Positions 8,834 to 16,422 of a DNA stretch of 64,000 nt are shown one piece after another. The stretch covers positions 310,001-374,000 of the forward strand of contig NZ_FNOS01000003.1 of assembly GCF_900107115.1 (NCBI RefSeq). Direction: 5' to 3'. The first letter of the stretch is position 1, and each line of letters starts with the position of its first letter. The position numbers and the translations under genes are program-made. This DNA is from Salimicrobium album (lineage in GTDB: Bacteria > Bacillota > Bacilli > Bacillales > Halobacillaceae). The notes under the pieces are model-generated. The model was not told where the DNA came from. It saw only the letters and a list, made by a program, of their open reading frames with translations, and made no database searches.

Positions 8834-9532
8834 TCAGAACCGCTCTCTTACTTTACTGAATAATACGTTATTCTCCAGGTGAATATGTTCAAAAGTGTTT
8901 TTTTCAAGCTCGCCGAGGCGCGTGAAAACGAGTCGGAATGTATTACAGGCTCCTTCCGGCGGTTGAAAATCATTAGTCAGCATGCGGATTTCTTTCAGCA
9001 GTGTACCGGTTTTCTCATGTTCTTCTTCCAGACCTTCAACATGAGGAGCAAGAAGCTCTTTTCTCTCTTCACCAGGATTCTTTTTGTACTGACGAATTTG
9101 TGGAAATACCACCTCTTCTTCTTCCTCGGTATGGCGAAGCAACTCCCTGTGCAGGCCGTCGTAGATTTCTCTGATACGGTTAAGCTCGGGGTGCTTCCCT
9201 CCGTGCACTCTCGAAACTTTAAGCACATATGGAGCCAGTGATGGAAGTTCCTGCCTCAAAAAGTTATGGTATCTGCCTTCTATAAGTCCCATCAGTTCTT
9301 CTTCCGTCATATTCTGGGGTTCGACCGGACCTGAGATCTCTCTGTCTCTCGCCAGCTGGTTGATGGTATGAAGAATATCTTCTGCATTTTCCCCGCGTTT
9401 ATCGGAAGCTTCTTTCAGCGACACGCGTCCGCCGCAGCAGAAGTCTATCCGTTTCTCCCGGAAAAGATCAGCCGCCTGGGGAACATCCGTTACTATATCT
9501 GCCACCAGCATATCTTCAGTCATCGTCCTCAC
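8834..9532 (-). CDS. scdA: Iron-sulfur cluster repair di-iron protein (Ric/ScdA/YtfE family)
   Basis: Proteins of this family restore iron-sulfur clusters damaged by nitric oxide or peroxide through a hemerythrin-like di-iron centre. The N-terminal ScdA domain carries the double-cysteine motif DFCCGG at residues 31-35. A hemerythrin domain follows, with histidines in RYHNFLRQELP, LLRHTEEEEEVVFP and the final HIHLENNVLF. I chose GTG 9532 because AAGGGAGTGG precedes it by about 7 nt, giving 232 residues; frame starts further up lie in the promoter region. It heads the operon with modABC, linking NO repair to molybdate supply. Confidence 0.9.
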   Translation of the reverse strand: MRTMTEDMLVADIVTDVPQAADLFREKRIDFCCGGRVSLKEASDKRGENAEDILHTINQLARDREISGPVEPQNMTEEELMGLIEGRYHNFLRQELPSLAPYVLKVSRVHGGKHPELNRIREIYDGLHRELLRHTEEEEEVVFPQIRQYKKNPGEERKELLAPHVEGLEEEHEKTGTLLKEIRMLTNDFQPPEGACNTFRLVFTRLGELEKNTFEHIHLENNVLFSKVRERF

Positions 9533-9563
9533 TATTATCCACTCCCTTTGGATTCTTATCTTA

Positions 9564-9607
9564 ATTATAGAAGATGGCAATGATTAAACCTATTAGGGAA
9601 CTCCCTG
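9564..9607 (-). promoter_or_regulatory. scdA promoter with NreC-type palindrome
   Basis: The palindrome TTAGGGAACTCCCTG (9593-9607, GGG-AACT-CCC) lies upstream of a perfect TATAAT at 9569-9564 reading toward scdA. The palindrome centre is 31.5 nt from the upstream edge of the -10, about -44 relative to the expected start, as for an activator next to RNA polymerase. No good -35 is present. Assignment to NreC is inference. Confidence 0.5.
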
Positions 9608-9639
9608 TTTTTTTACGGAAACTTCCCCTAGCTGATAAA

Positions 9640-9686
9640 TTAAGGGAATCCCCCGATGCCGGACAGACCCCCGGGTATGCTATGAT
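9640..9686 (+). promoter_or_regulatory. Hemerythrin-gene promoter with NreC-type palindrome
   Basis: A second palindrome, TTAAGGGAATCCCCCG (9640-9655, GGG-AATC-CCC), lies upstream of a TATGAT -10-like box at 9681-9686 reading toward the hemerythrin gene. The centre is 32.5 nt from the -10, nearly the same geometry as the divergent scdA promoter. The two palindromes are 48 bp apart, centre to centre. Confidence 0.5.
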
Positions 9687-9713
9687 AAATAACAAGAAAG
9701 GGGACGATGCAAA

Positions 9714-10133
9714 GTGTCAGGACCATCTCTACGAAAAAAACAGCCCCACCATGCCATCCACGAAGGAGGCTTGAGCGGAGCTGTCCAGAAAACCGACCAG
9801 TTGAAACAGTCTATGCAAATAAAGGACAATCAAAAAATTGAAGCGTGTATCCAGGATCTTGTCGACTACTGGGAGACGAGAATACTCAGTCATGCTGATG
9901 CCGAGGAGGAGGAGGGGGGCCTCTATTACGAAATAGCTCACAATCAGCCGGACAAAAAAGAGGACATCATGCAGCTCACAAGAGACCATGATATCCTCCG
10001 TATACTTGTGCGTCAGATTAAGGAAGAAGCAGAGACGACGAACGACTACGGGCACATTCTCAATAAATTCAACGCTTTAATGATTGTTAATGAGATTCAC
10101 AGCAGGGACGAAGAACGCCTGCTCGAAGAATAA
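9714..10133 (+). CDS. Hemerythrin-like domain protein
   Basis: A soluble 139-residue, mostly acidic helical protein. The pattern HHAIHE near residue 12, SHADAEEEE near 61, RDHDILR near 91 and NEIHSRDEE near 126 fits the spaced histidines and glutamates of a hemerythrin di-iron site, which binds O2 or NO. The start is GTG 9714 with AAAGGGG 10 nt upstream. It diverges from scdA across a 180-bp region with two palindromic operator-like sites, so it is probably induced with the nitrate-respiration genes. The exact ligand set should be confirmed by alignment. Confidence 0.7.
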   Translation: MSGPSLRKKQPHHAIHEGGLSGAVQKTDQLKQSMQIKDNQKIEACIQDLVDYWETRILSHADAEEEEGGLYYEIAHNQPDKKEDIMQLTRDHDILRILVRQIKEEAETTNDYGHILNKFNALMIVNEIHSRDEERLLEE

Positions 10134-10135
10134 CG

Positions 10136-11110
10136 TTACGGATGGGCTCCTCCCGGGGCGCCTTCCGTTTTTTGTTTCATGAAAATGATCACTTCCGCTG
10201 CCAGCAGAAGTATGACGACCCACCCCCACACGTTGAGCAGCAGTCCTGTATGAACGTGGGATGTAAAAGCGAAAAACATACCGAATGTGAAGTTCCGCGA
10301 CCACTGGGAGATGTGATATGTAAACACACCTTCCCTCCATCCGTACTTCCGGATACGCCGGCGGGCCCGTACCAGTTCTATACTTTCAATGAAAAGGAGG
10401 ACTGCGAAAGTCCCCCACCAGAACATCGCAATCGTCTCTTCCGTAAAAGATCCGGAGATGACCATGGCGAACCCGCTGATGGAGAGCGCTCCGTGAAAAA
10501 TGCAGTTCGTATTACTCCAGTCGTCCGCGAGCGTCCCTTTTGAATTCCAGAAGTAATGACGGATGATGACTATCGCTCCTGCTGTATACATTAAAAGTCC
10601 GAACAGAACACCGAGAGGCGGGATGTCCGGCTGTACGAGTACGTTCCACACGATAACGAGCGACTGCGTGGCGACAGCGGCAAGCAAAATCACTCCGTGC
10701 GGGGCATGAGCCTCCGGAGTTCTCCACAAGTTATAGAAATGCCTCAGGCAGTGGTAGATGTAATAGCCATATAAAAGCGTGTTCAGTGCGATAACGACTG
10801 TTACGACGGGTGCAAAATCCGGATAATAAAGAAGGATCACTTTAGCAGAAACCGAAATGCCGGCCACCCACGTCCCCATCGAGAAGAAATTCACGGGGTT
10901 GTTCAAAAACCCTTTCCGGAACTCTCTGCTTGAAAACTGCAGCCCCAGAGCTATGAGGATACCGGCTGCTCCTGTCAGGAACAAAGAAATAAAGACCGGT
11001 CTCATAATCGGCGGGAATGGGAGAAGATTCATACTCGTGTGCAAAAAAATCCCGAACGCCATCACAATCGCTCCGGCGGCAGGATTAATGATTTTCCTGT
11101 TCGTTACCAT
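10136..11110 (-). CDS. Ten-helix membrane protein, possibly TDT/SLAC1-like
   Basis: A 324-residue integral membrane protein with about ten hydrophobic segments. The segment NNPVNFFSMG resembles the HPV-x-x-FF motif of the tellurite-resistance/dicarboxylate transporter (TDT, SLAC1-like) family, and helices are separated by short loops as in that fold. I cannot name a substrate. Histidines (HCLRHFYNLW, IRHYFW, SHVHTG) lie at helix ends, so a heme- or metal-linked role such as that of NnrS proteins near NO genes is an alternative. It is convergent with the hemerythrin gene, with only 2 nt between stops. Confidence 0.5.
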   Translation of the reverse strand: MVTNRKIINPAAGAIVMAFGIFLHTSMNLLPFPPIMRPVFISLFLTGAAGILIALGLQFSSREFRKGFLNNPVNFFSMGTWVAGISVSAKVILLYYPDFAPVVTVVIALNTLLYGYYIYHCLRHFYNLWRTPEAHAPHGVILLAAVATQSLVIVWNVLVQPDIPPLGVLFGLLMYTAGAIVIIRHYFWNSKGTLADDWSNTNCIFHGALSISGFAMVISGSFTEETIAMFWWGTFAVLLFIESIELVRARRRIRKYGWREGVFTYHISQWSRNFTFGMFFAFTSHVHTGLLLNVWGWVVILLLAAEVIIFMKQKTEGAPGGAHP

Positions 11111-11187
11111 ACTCTATGTTCCTCTCTACTATGCTCTCCTTATTCTATCAAAGAATGCCCCTAAGTACGAAGGAACAGAGTGAAAAC

Positions 11188-11955
11188 TCACAGCTGCCCC
11201 TGATACCAGGAGAAATAATCGAACCGGAGGCTGAGCAGAATCAGCAGCAGGAAGATCGCCCCCATACCGGCCGGGAACAGCCAGTCTTTCTTCCGCACAC
11301 GAATATTCCGGTAGAACGTCCGCTCCCGGGTGCCGGTAAATCCTTTCGATTCCATAGCTACAGCCGTCCTTTCCGCTTTGCGGATCGCCCCGGCCAGTAA
11401 AGGTACGGCAAAACGCCGGTAACGTTTCCACCTGCTTTCCCGACCCATGCCGCGCACCCTGTGAGCGGCACGGATCTGCCGGAATTCTGTCGTGAGCATC
11501 GGCAGGAACCGGTACCCCGCCATGATGCCGTAAGCCAGCTTCGGGGGAAGCCGGAGCTGCTGCATCAGACTTAGCAGGAATTCCACCATGTTTGTTGTGA
11601 AAATGAATAAAAGAGACATCGTTGCAAAGGCGAGGACACGGAAACTGAGAGATAACGCCACAAGCACATCCTCCCGCGGCACTTCCCACCAGATGAGACC
11701 GATCGTTTCAGCAGGGTTTTTCGGCGCGTCCGCAAAAGCGATCGTCGTCCACAGCATACCGATAGCGAATATAGTAAAAGGTATCAGATAGAACAGGTAG
11801 TATTTCCGGCGGAAATCACCGAACAGAAAAGTTACGGCAATCGTGCACAAGGTGAACAGCGCGGGAGTCACCGGATCAAACAGCAAAGCCAGTGCTACCA
11901 CAAGTCCCAAAATAGTAAGAGCTTTCACACTCGGATTCAGATTATTGAGGTACAT
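11188..11955 (-). CDS. ykoC: ECF transporter transmembrane (T) component YkoC
   Basis: The energy-coupling T subunit of an ECF importer. It is about 255 residues with five or six hydrophobic helices. Two cytoplasmic coupling segments carry the family A-R-G signature, here in AHRVRGMG and AVAMESKGF, which contact the ATPase. The start at ATG 11955 (AAAGGGGGAT upstream) lies inside the ykoD 3' end. The preceding ykoF-ykoE-ykoD genes and the TPP riboswitch identify the substrate as thiamine or, more likely, its hydroxymethylpyrimidine (HMP) precursor. Confidence 0.9.
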   Translation of the reverse strand: MYLNNLNPSVKALTILGLVVALALLFDPVTPALFTLCTIAVTFLFGDFRRKYYLFYLIPFTIFAIGMLWTTIAFADAPKNPAETIGLIWWEVPREDVLVALSLSFRVLAFATMSLLFIFTTNMVEFLLSLMQQLRLPPKLAYGIMAGYRFLPMLTTEFRQIRAAHRVRGMGRESRWKRYRRFAVPLLAGAIRKAERTAVAMESKGFTGTRERTFYRNIRVRKKDWLFPAGMGAIFLLLILLSLRFDYFSWYQGQL

Positions 11956-13507
11956 ACATATCCCCCTTTATCAGCCTGTTCGTCCTTACACGAAAAGGTT
12001 CCTTAAGCTGAAAGGCGGCCAGATCTTCATTCCATAATTCATCCGGATCCCCCGTGAAGCCTATCTTTCTGTCCTTCATAACCACGACCCTGGTAGCATA
12101 GCGATCGACGAGATCCATATCGTGAGTAATCATTACGATCGTCGTACCCGCCCGGTGTTTTTCTTCGAGAAGATTCATAAGACGGCTGGTGGACTTTGCA
12201 TCCTGTCCGAACGTAGGCTCATCCAGAAAAAGTATTTCCTGATTCTTCACGAGCATAGTCGCCACACTCAGCCGCCGCTTCTCCCCCTGACTCAGCGTGA
12301 AAGGATGAAACTCTTTTCGGTCCGTAAGTCCACACCACTCCAGCAGTTCCTCTATTTTCTCATCCTCCGCCCCGCTGTACGCCAGTTCCTCCCATACACT
12401 GTCCGTGAGAAACTGGTGTTCAGGGTTCTGGAAGACGTATCCTGCATGCTGAAACCAGTCTTTGTCCGGGAAGGGGCGGGTGATTCTTCCGGAGGAGACC
12501 GGATCGATGCCCGCAAGAAGCCGACACAGGGTGGTTTTTCCGCTTCCATTAGGTCCCGTAATCGCCGTAAAAGAACCTTCGGAAATCGTTACATTCACGT
12601 TGGAGAAGATAGATTTGTAACTGATTCCCGATGCCTGCATGAGGGAGGGACCGTTCTCCCTGTGGGGTGGTGCTTTCAAAGGAGCGGAAAGTCCGGGAGC
12701 AAGTCCGCGGGCCGTAAGCGGGTACGGCGGAGCGGTTCTTCCGGATTCCATCGCCACTCTTACAGCTCCAGGCACAGCTATCCCTTCTTCGTAAAGAGAA
12801 CGGGCATAACGATCGACCCCCTGCTGCAGAGGGCCGTCGTAAAACAGACTGCCGTTTCTTCCAAGCATCAGCACCCGGTCTGTTATATCAATCCAAGGGT
12901 CAAGGTCGTGCTCAATAACGAAAATCGTTATATTTTTCAACTCTTTCAAAGAACGGAGCAGAGAAACAAATTCATCGGTAGCTACGGGGTCGAGATTCGC
13001 TGTCGGTTCATCCAGAACGATCACCGGAGGCTCCATAGCAAGTATGCAGGCGAGGGCCAGCTTCTGTTTCTCTCCCCCGGAAAGAGAAATGACCGCCGCT
13101 TCCTTCTTGTGGAGGAGTCCCACCTCCTCAAGAGCAGTCTCCACTCTCTTTTCCATCTTTTCAGAAGGAACACATATATTTTCAAGCCCGAACGCCACTT
13201 CATCCTCCACCGTAAGCATGCAGAACTGCGTTTCCGGGTCCTGAAATACAGTCCCTACTCTCCGGCTCATCGTCCCGGTGGCAGCATCTTTGACCGGCTT
13301 ACCTTCAAACGTCACTTCTCCTTCCATTGTACCCTCGAGCTCTTTCGGATAAATTCCCGTCAGGCACCGGCTGAGCGTGCTTTTTCCCGAACCGCTTGCC
13401 CCGAGCAGAAGTACACATTCCTTTTCCCCGAGCGAGAACGTTACGTTCTGGAGAATCGGGGCATCCATATCATCGTACTGCAGGGACAAATTTTGTACAT
13501 TCATCAT
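11942..13507 (-). CDS. ykoD: ECF transporter duplicated ATPase YkoD
   Basis: A 521-residue protein with two ABC ATPase domains in one chain, as in B. subtilis YkoD. The first domain has Walker A GASGSGKST (residues 36-44), signature LSGGEKQKL and Walker B VIVLDEP. The second has GPNGSGKTT near residue 320, LSQGEKRRL and LFLDEP. It powers the YkoE/YkoC importer. The start at ATG 13507 overlaps the ykoE stop as ATGA. A long open frame on the opposite strand (12122-13753) is a compositional shadow of this gene. Confidence 0.92.
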   Translation of the reverse strand: MMNVQNLSLQYDDMDAPILQNVTFSLGEKECVLLLGASGSGKSTLSRCLTGIYPKELEGTMEGEVTFEGKPVKDAATGTMSRRVGTVFQDPETQFCMLTVEDEVAFGLENICVPSEKMEKRVETALEEVGLLHKKEAAVISLSGGEKQKLALACILAMEPPVIVLDEPTANLDPVATDEFVSLLRSLKELKNITIFVIEHDLDPWIDITDRVLMLGRNGSLFYDGPLQQGVDRYARSLYEEGIAVPGAVRVAMESGRTAPPYPLTARGLAPGLSAPLKAPPHRENGPSLMQASGISYKSIFSNVNVTISEGSFTAITGPNGSGKTTLCRLLAGIDPVSSGRITRPFPDKDWFQHAGYVFQNPEHQFLTDSVWEELAYSGAEDEKIEELLEWCGLTDRKEFHPFTLSQGEKRRLSVATMLVKNQEILFLDEPTFGQDAKSTSRLMNLLEEKHRAGTTIVMITHDMDLVDRYATRVVVMKDRKIGFTGDPDELWNEDLAAFQLKEPFRVRTNRLIKGDMYVPQ

Positions 13508-14082
13508 GCAGCATGCTTCTTCCGTTTTTCTTTGCCGAGAGCAAATCCCGAAAGAACGCCGGTTTTCGCCAGAGCGTCACTCAGAGCTTTTCCGGCCACT
13601 CCCGCAAGAATCACTCCGCTGACAAGGCGCGTCACAAACATCAGCAGTACATACCCGCCGGCAAGTGCTGCGTACCCGGACTGGAAGTATCCCCAGACGA
13701 AGCTGAAGACGGCGGCCATCATTCCGGAGAACATAAGTGTCCCGAGGTTGTAGCGGCGATACCCGGTCATGGCGAACGCCGATTCCGCACCGAGACCCTG
13801 GATCATTCCGCTGATCAGAAGCATGGGACCTGCTGCGTTCCCGAGCAGTACTTCGACAGTAGCCGCAATGGTTTCGGAAAGAAAAGCGGCGCCGGGTTTC
13901 CGGATAATATAAGCAGCGATAATGGAAACGATAAACCAGATGCCGAAGATCAAGTCATAACCGATCGGGCCGAAGAAACCTGTCAGCACTTTTCCCACCG
14001 GGAGAAAAGCGAGGTAAACGACTGCGAATACGACGGAAAGTACCGACATGACAACGATTTCCTTCAGTTTCCAATTTTTCAT
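13504..14082 (-). CDS. ykoE: ECF transporter substrate-binding (S) component YkoE
   Basis: A 192-residue membrane protein with about six helices and a basic tail (GKEKRKKHAA). It matches the YkoE S-component family, with an N-terminal LKEIVVMSVLSVVFAVVYLAF helix and a conserved GMIQGLGAE segment. It captures HMP or thiamine within the membrane and is driven by YkoC/YkoD. The start overlaps the ykoF stop as ATGA. It is under the TPP riboswitch. Confidence 0.9.
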   Translation of the reverse strand: MKNWKLKEIVVMSVLSVVFAVVYLAFLPVGKVLTGFFGPIGYDLIFGIWFIVSIIAAYIIRKPGAAFLSETIAATVEVLLGNAAGPMLLISGMIQGLGAESAFAMTGYRRYNLGTLMFSGMMAAVFSFVWGYFQSGYAALAGGYVLLMFVTRLVSGVILAGVAGKALSDALAKTGVLSGFALGKEKRKKHAA

Positions 14083-14675
14083 TTATTTCCTCTTTCCTGG
14101 GATGGGCTGTTTGCAGACATCGCTACAGTCATTACGGTGTGGGAAGAACCACTTTTCTCTGTGTCGCTGAACACTTCTTCAAGACCTTTGAACATCGTAT
14201 TCGTATCCCCTGACAGCTTAGTGGCATAGTGAGCTCCGGAGACCTCAATCCCACTTTCTTTCATACGTTCAATCCCCTTGTATATAACGTCCATATAATT
14301 TCCGCCACCCATCGGGTAAAGGGAGAATTTTGCGCCGGTGTACTGATCCAGATCCCACAGCCCGTTTTCCGGCTTTTCTTTATGCCCGGTATATTGGTCA
14401 CCCTCGGAATCTCCCGGGCACCCGACAGAAAACGTTGCATTCAGGGCTGTGTGTACCCCTGTTTCGGCTACACGCAGGAACACTGCCCGCGTCACGTCAA
14501 ATACGTGCTCGATATCCCCGCGTACCGTCGTCGTCACTTCATCCGTATTCATCCATACTTTTGAAGTATCGATTTTTTCCAGAGCTCCCTTGATCTTTTC
14601 CTTGAAGTCATCACTCATCGGGTGAACCGAAAAAGAGCATCCTGCAATTTTCACATTTTCCTGCTGCTGACTCAT
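14079..14675 (-). CDS. ykoF: Thiamine/HMP-binding protein YkoF
   Basis: A soluble 198-residue protein of the YkoF family, in which two ferredoxin-like (ACT-like) repeats bind thiamine or HMP. The two repeats are visible: residues 8-95 (IAGCSFSVHPM) and 110-190 (GAKFSLYPMGGGNYMDVIY), each followed by a V-x-T-x-V strand. The start is ATG 14675 after AGGAGGAATT. It is the first gene after the riboswitch. The family has a thiamine-binding structure, though its exact role with the transporter is unsettled. Confidence 0.9.
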   Translation of the reverse strand: MSQQQENVKIAGCSFSVHPMSDDFKEKIKGALEKIDTSKVWMNTDEVTTTVRGDIEHVFDVTRAVFLRVAETGVHTALNATFSVGCPGDSEGDQYTGHKEKPENGLWDLDQYTGAKFSLYPMGGGNYMDVIYKGIERMKESGIEVSGAHYATKLSGDTNTMFKGLEEVFSDTEKSGSSHTVMTVAMSANSPSQERGNK

Positions 14676-14700
14676 AAATAATTCCTCCTTTTAATAAAAC

Positions 14701-14734
14701 AAAAAAGACTGCATCCGATTCGCGGGACGCAGTC
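14701..14734 (-). terminator. Riboswitch-controlled terminator
   Basis: A 10-bp stem (GACTGCGTCC/GGATGCAGTC, one G-T pair) is followed by six T on the minus strand. Its 5' arm (14725-14734) overlaps the antiterminator half 14729-14736, so formation depends on the aptamer upstream. Confidence 0.9.
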
Positions 14735-14765
14735 TGTATCATTAAAAGAGTTTGCTGTTTTTATT

Positions 14766-14858
14766 CAGACTGCACTTCCCCACGCTGGTACTAACCAGAT
14801 CGGGTCCAAAGGGTCAGAATTCAATTCTTCTCAGCCGTGAGCCGGCTCCCCCAGTGCA
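14766..14858 (-). promoter_or_regulatory. TPP (THI-box) riboswitch with antiterminator
   Basis: On the minus strand the THI-box landmarks appear in order: GGGGGAGCC, CTGAGAAG, ACCCTTTGGACCCGATCTGG and TTAGTACCAGCGTGGGG. P1 pairs 14853-14858 with 14771-14776. The segment 14766-14773 can pair perfectly over 8 bp with 14729-14736, forming an antiterminator that uses part of the P1 3' arm. Binding of TPP would hold P1 closed, free the 14725-14734 arm and let the terminator form, switching off ykoFEDC. Confidence 0.95.
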
Positions 14859-14948
14859 TGAAACGATATGCAGTTTTTTGTTGTTTGAATTTATCATAAA
14901 GCATGCAGAAAATTTTGTAAACCGTCGTTTTCCGCTCGATATTTACGT

Positions 14949-15596
14949 TTACACCCTTTTCAGAGCTTCCATTACGGGAGATTCGCCCTTCGTAACCTGA
15001 AACTCCTTGTTAACAAGATGAGGGCTGTTCAACGTCTCCACTATAACTTTCGCGACATCTTCCCGCGGGACTTCGTCGCGCGGAATTTCTCCGCCTGCGT
15101 TCACTTTCCCCGTACCTTCGTCATTGGTAAGGCGGCCCGGGTGGATGATGGTATACTCCAGACCGGAAGAGCGGAGCCATTCGTCCGCGTAAAACTTACA
15201 GGCCGCATACGGACGGAAGTCTTCGCTTCCCCAGCTGCCGCGTCTCGTATCGAAAGAGCTGATAAGAGCAAAACGGCTTACGCCTTTCTGTTTCGCTGCT
15301 TCCATCATTTTCACGGCTCCGTCCAGATCTATCATGATGGTTTTATCCTTCCCGGTATGAGGTCCGGACCCGGCAGCAAACACGACGGCATCCACGTCAT
15401 CCATCAATGCGGCAAGCACATCGATTTCATCTTCCAGATCCGCAACAGCCACTCCTGCACCCAGGTTTTCAAAAAAGGATGCCTGTGTTTTATCGCGGAT
15501 CATCGCTTTAGCTTCGAACTGTTCACTTTCTTGAAGCAGACGGACGAGATGTTTTCCTATCTGACCGTTCGCTCCGGCAACAAGAACTTTTTTCAT
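14949..15596 (-). CDS. NAD(P)-binding SDR family protein (YhfK-like)
   Basis: A 215-residue atypical short-chain dehydrogenase. The Rossmann signature GANGQIG at residues 8-14, DVDAVVFAAGSG and the partly conserved Y-x-x-x-K equivalent (PYAACKFYADEWL) are visible, as is IIHPGRLTNDEGTG. It resembles B. subtilis YhfK, whose substrate is unknown. It lies 14 nt downstream of a second SDR gene on the same strand, so the two are probably cotranscribed. No function beyond NAD(P)-linked redox or sensing can be claimed. Confidence 0.8.
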   Translation of the reverse strand: MKKVLVAGANGQIGKHLVRLLQESEQFEAKAMIRDKTQASFFENLGAGVAVADLEDEIDVLAALMDDVDAVVFAAGSGPHTGKDKTIMIDLDGAVKMMEAAKQKGVSRFALISSFDTRRGSWGSEDFRPYAACKFYADEWLRSSGLEYTIIHPGRLTNDEGTGKVNAGGEIPRDEVPREDVAKVIVETLNSPHLVNKEFQVTKGESPVMEALKRV

Positions 15597-15610
15597 ATAA
15601 TCCCGCCTTT

Positions 15611-16243
15611 CTAGTTACTTACAACAGGTGACTCCCTTACATAGTCGTTTGTTTCTGCCAAGTCTGCGAGAAATTGGGCTACGCTCGCACGCGACACACT
15701 CATTCCTACTTCATGTTTTCCTAAATAACCGATTTTAAGCGGCTTCTCCGCTTTGTCCGTAAGGAAGCCGGCACGTACCAGTGTCCAGCCCAGATCCGTA
15801 CTCCGGATAGCTGTGGCCATACGTTCAATTTCACGCTGATTGTTGGCAAAGCCGAGGCGCAGTGCGGAAGCGACCGCATTTCGGCGGTAGTCTTTCTCGT
15901 CATTCGGGTCCTTGACGATGCCCGTCGTAATACCGACAAACCGTTTTGTTCCTGTTTCTCCCATCGTTTCTACGATGTTGATGACTCCTTCACTGAGCCT
16001 CTGCCTTTTAACGCGCCCGGAAGGACCTAGAAGGCTGATGACGGCGTCCATTCCGTCTACCGTTTCTTTGATTTTCTCCCGTTCATCCAGTGTACCTTCG
16101 ATTATCGCTAGCCGGTCGTGCTCCATCGGATACAACTTTTCCGGACTTCTGGCATAGGCGTACACTTCGTGACCGCGACCGAGCAGCTTATCTATCAGCC
16201 GGAGACCGGTGGAGCCCGTACCTCCAAATACCGCTATTTTCAC
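15611..16243 (-). CDS. NAD(P)-binding NmrA/BLVRB-like protein
   Basis: A Rossmann-fold protein of about 210 residues with GGTGSTGLRLIDKLL at its N-terminus and AVISLLGPSG, as in the NmrA/flavin-reductase (SDR_a5) group. The start is GTG 16243 with AGGAG 8 nt upstream; the frame extends to 16300 but without a ribosome site. It precedes the YhfK-like gene by 14 nt. The catalytic Tyr/Lys pair of classical SDRs is not obvious, so it may bind NAD(P)H without being a typical dehydrogenase. Confidence 0.78.
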   Translation of the reverse strand: MKIAVFGGTGSTGLRLIDKLLGRGHEVYAYARSPEKLYPMEHDRLAIIEGTLDEREKIKETVDGMDAVISLLGPSGRVKRQRLSEGVINIVETMGETGTKRFVGITTGIVKDPNDEKDYRRNAVASALRLGFANNQREIERMATAIRSTDLGWTLVRAGFLTDKAEKPLKIGYLGKHEVGMSVSRASVAQFLADLAETNDYVRESPVVSN

Positions 16244-16327
16244 TGATACCTCTCCTTTCTCCTTACATACTGTACCTCTTTCATTTTCCCAAATTACCAT
16301 CTCCGAAACAACTAATAGCTTATGTGG

Positions 16328-16352
16328 GATAAAGCCTTTACATTTGGGGTAT
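16328..16352 (+). promoter_or_regulatory. Possible SigB-type promoter for BCCT gene
   Basis: GGGTAT at 16347-16352 matches the SigB -10. GATAAA at 16328-16333, 13 nt upstream, matches GTTTAA at four of six positions. General-stress control of a solute importer would be sensible. This is a weak sequence-only call. Confidence 0.3.
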
Positions 16353-16422
16353 TATCCCTGTAACATTAAAAAGTGAATAACCACTCATCACTACGTCTTA
16401 TACCTACCAAGGAGGAAATCAC

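Noticed and set aside
12122-13753. 543-codon open frame on the plus strand opposite ykoD
   Set aside because: It is antisense to a clear two-domain ATPase, is basic and rich in Arg, Phe and Ser with no motif, and has no ribosome site. It follows from the codon bias of ykoD.
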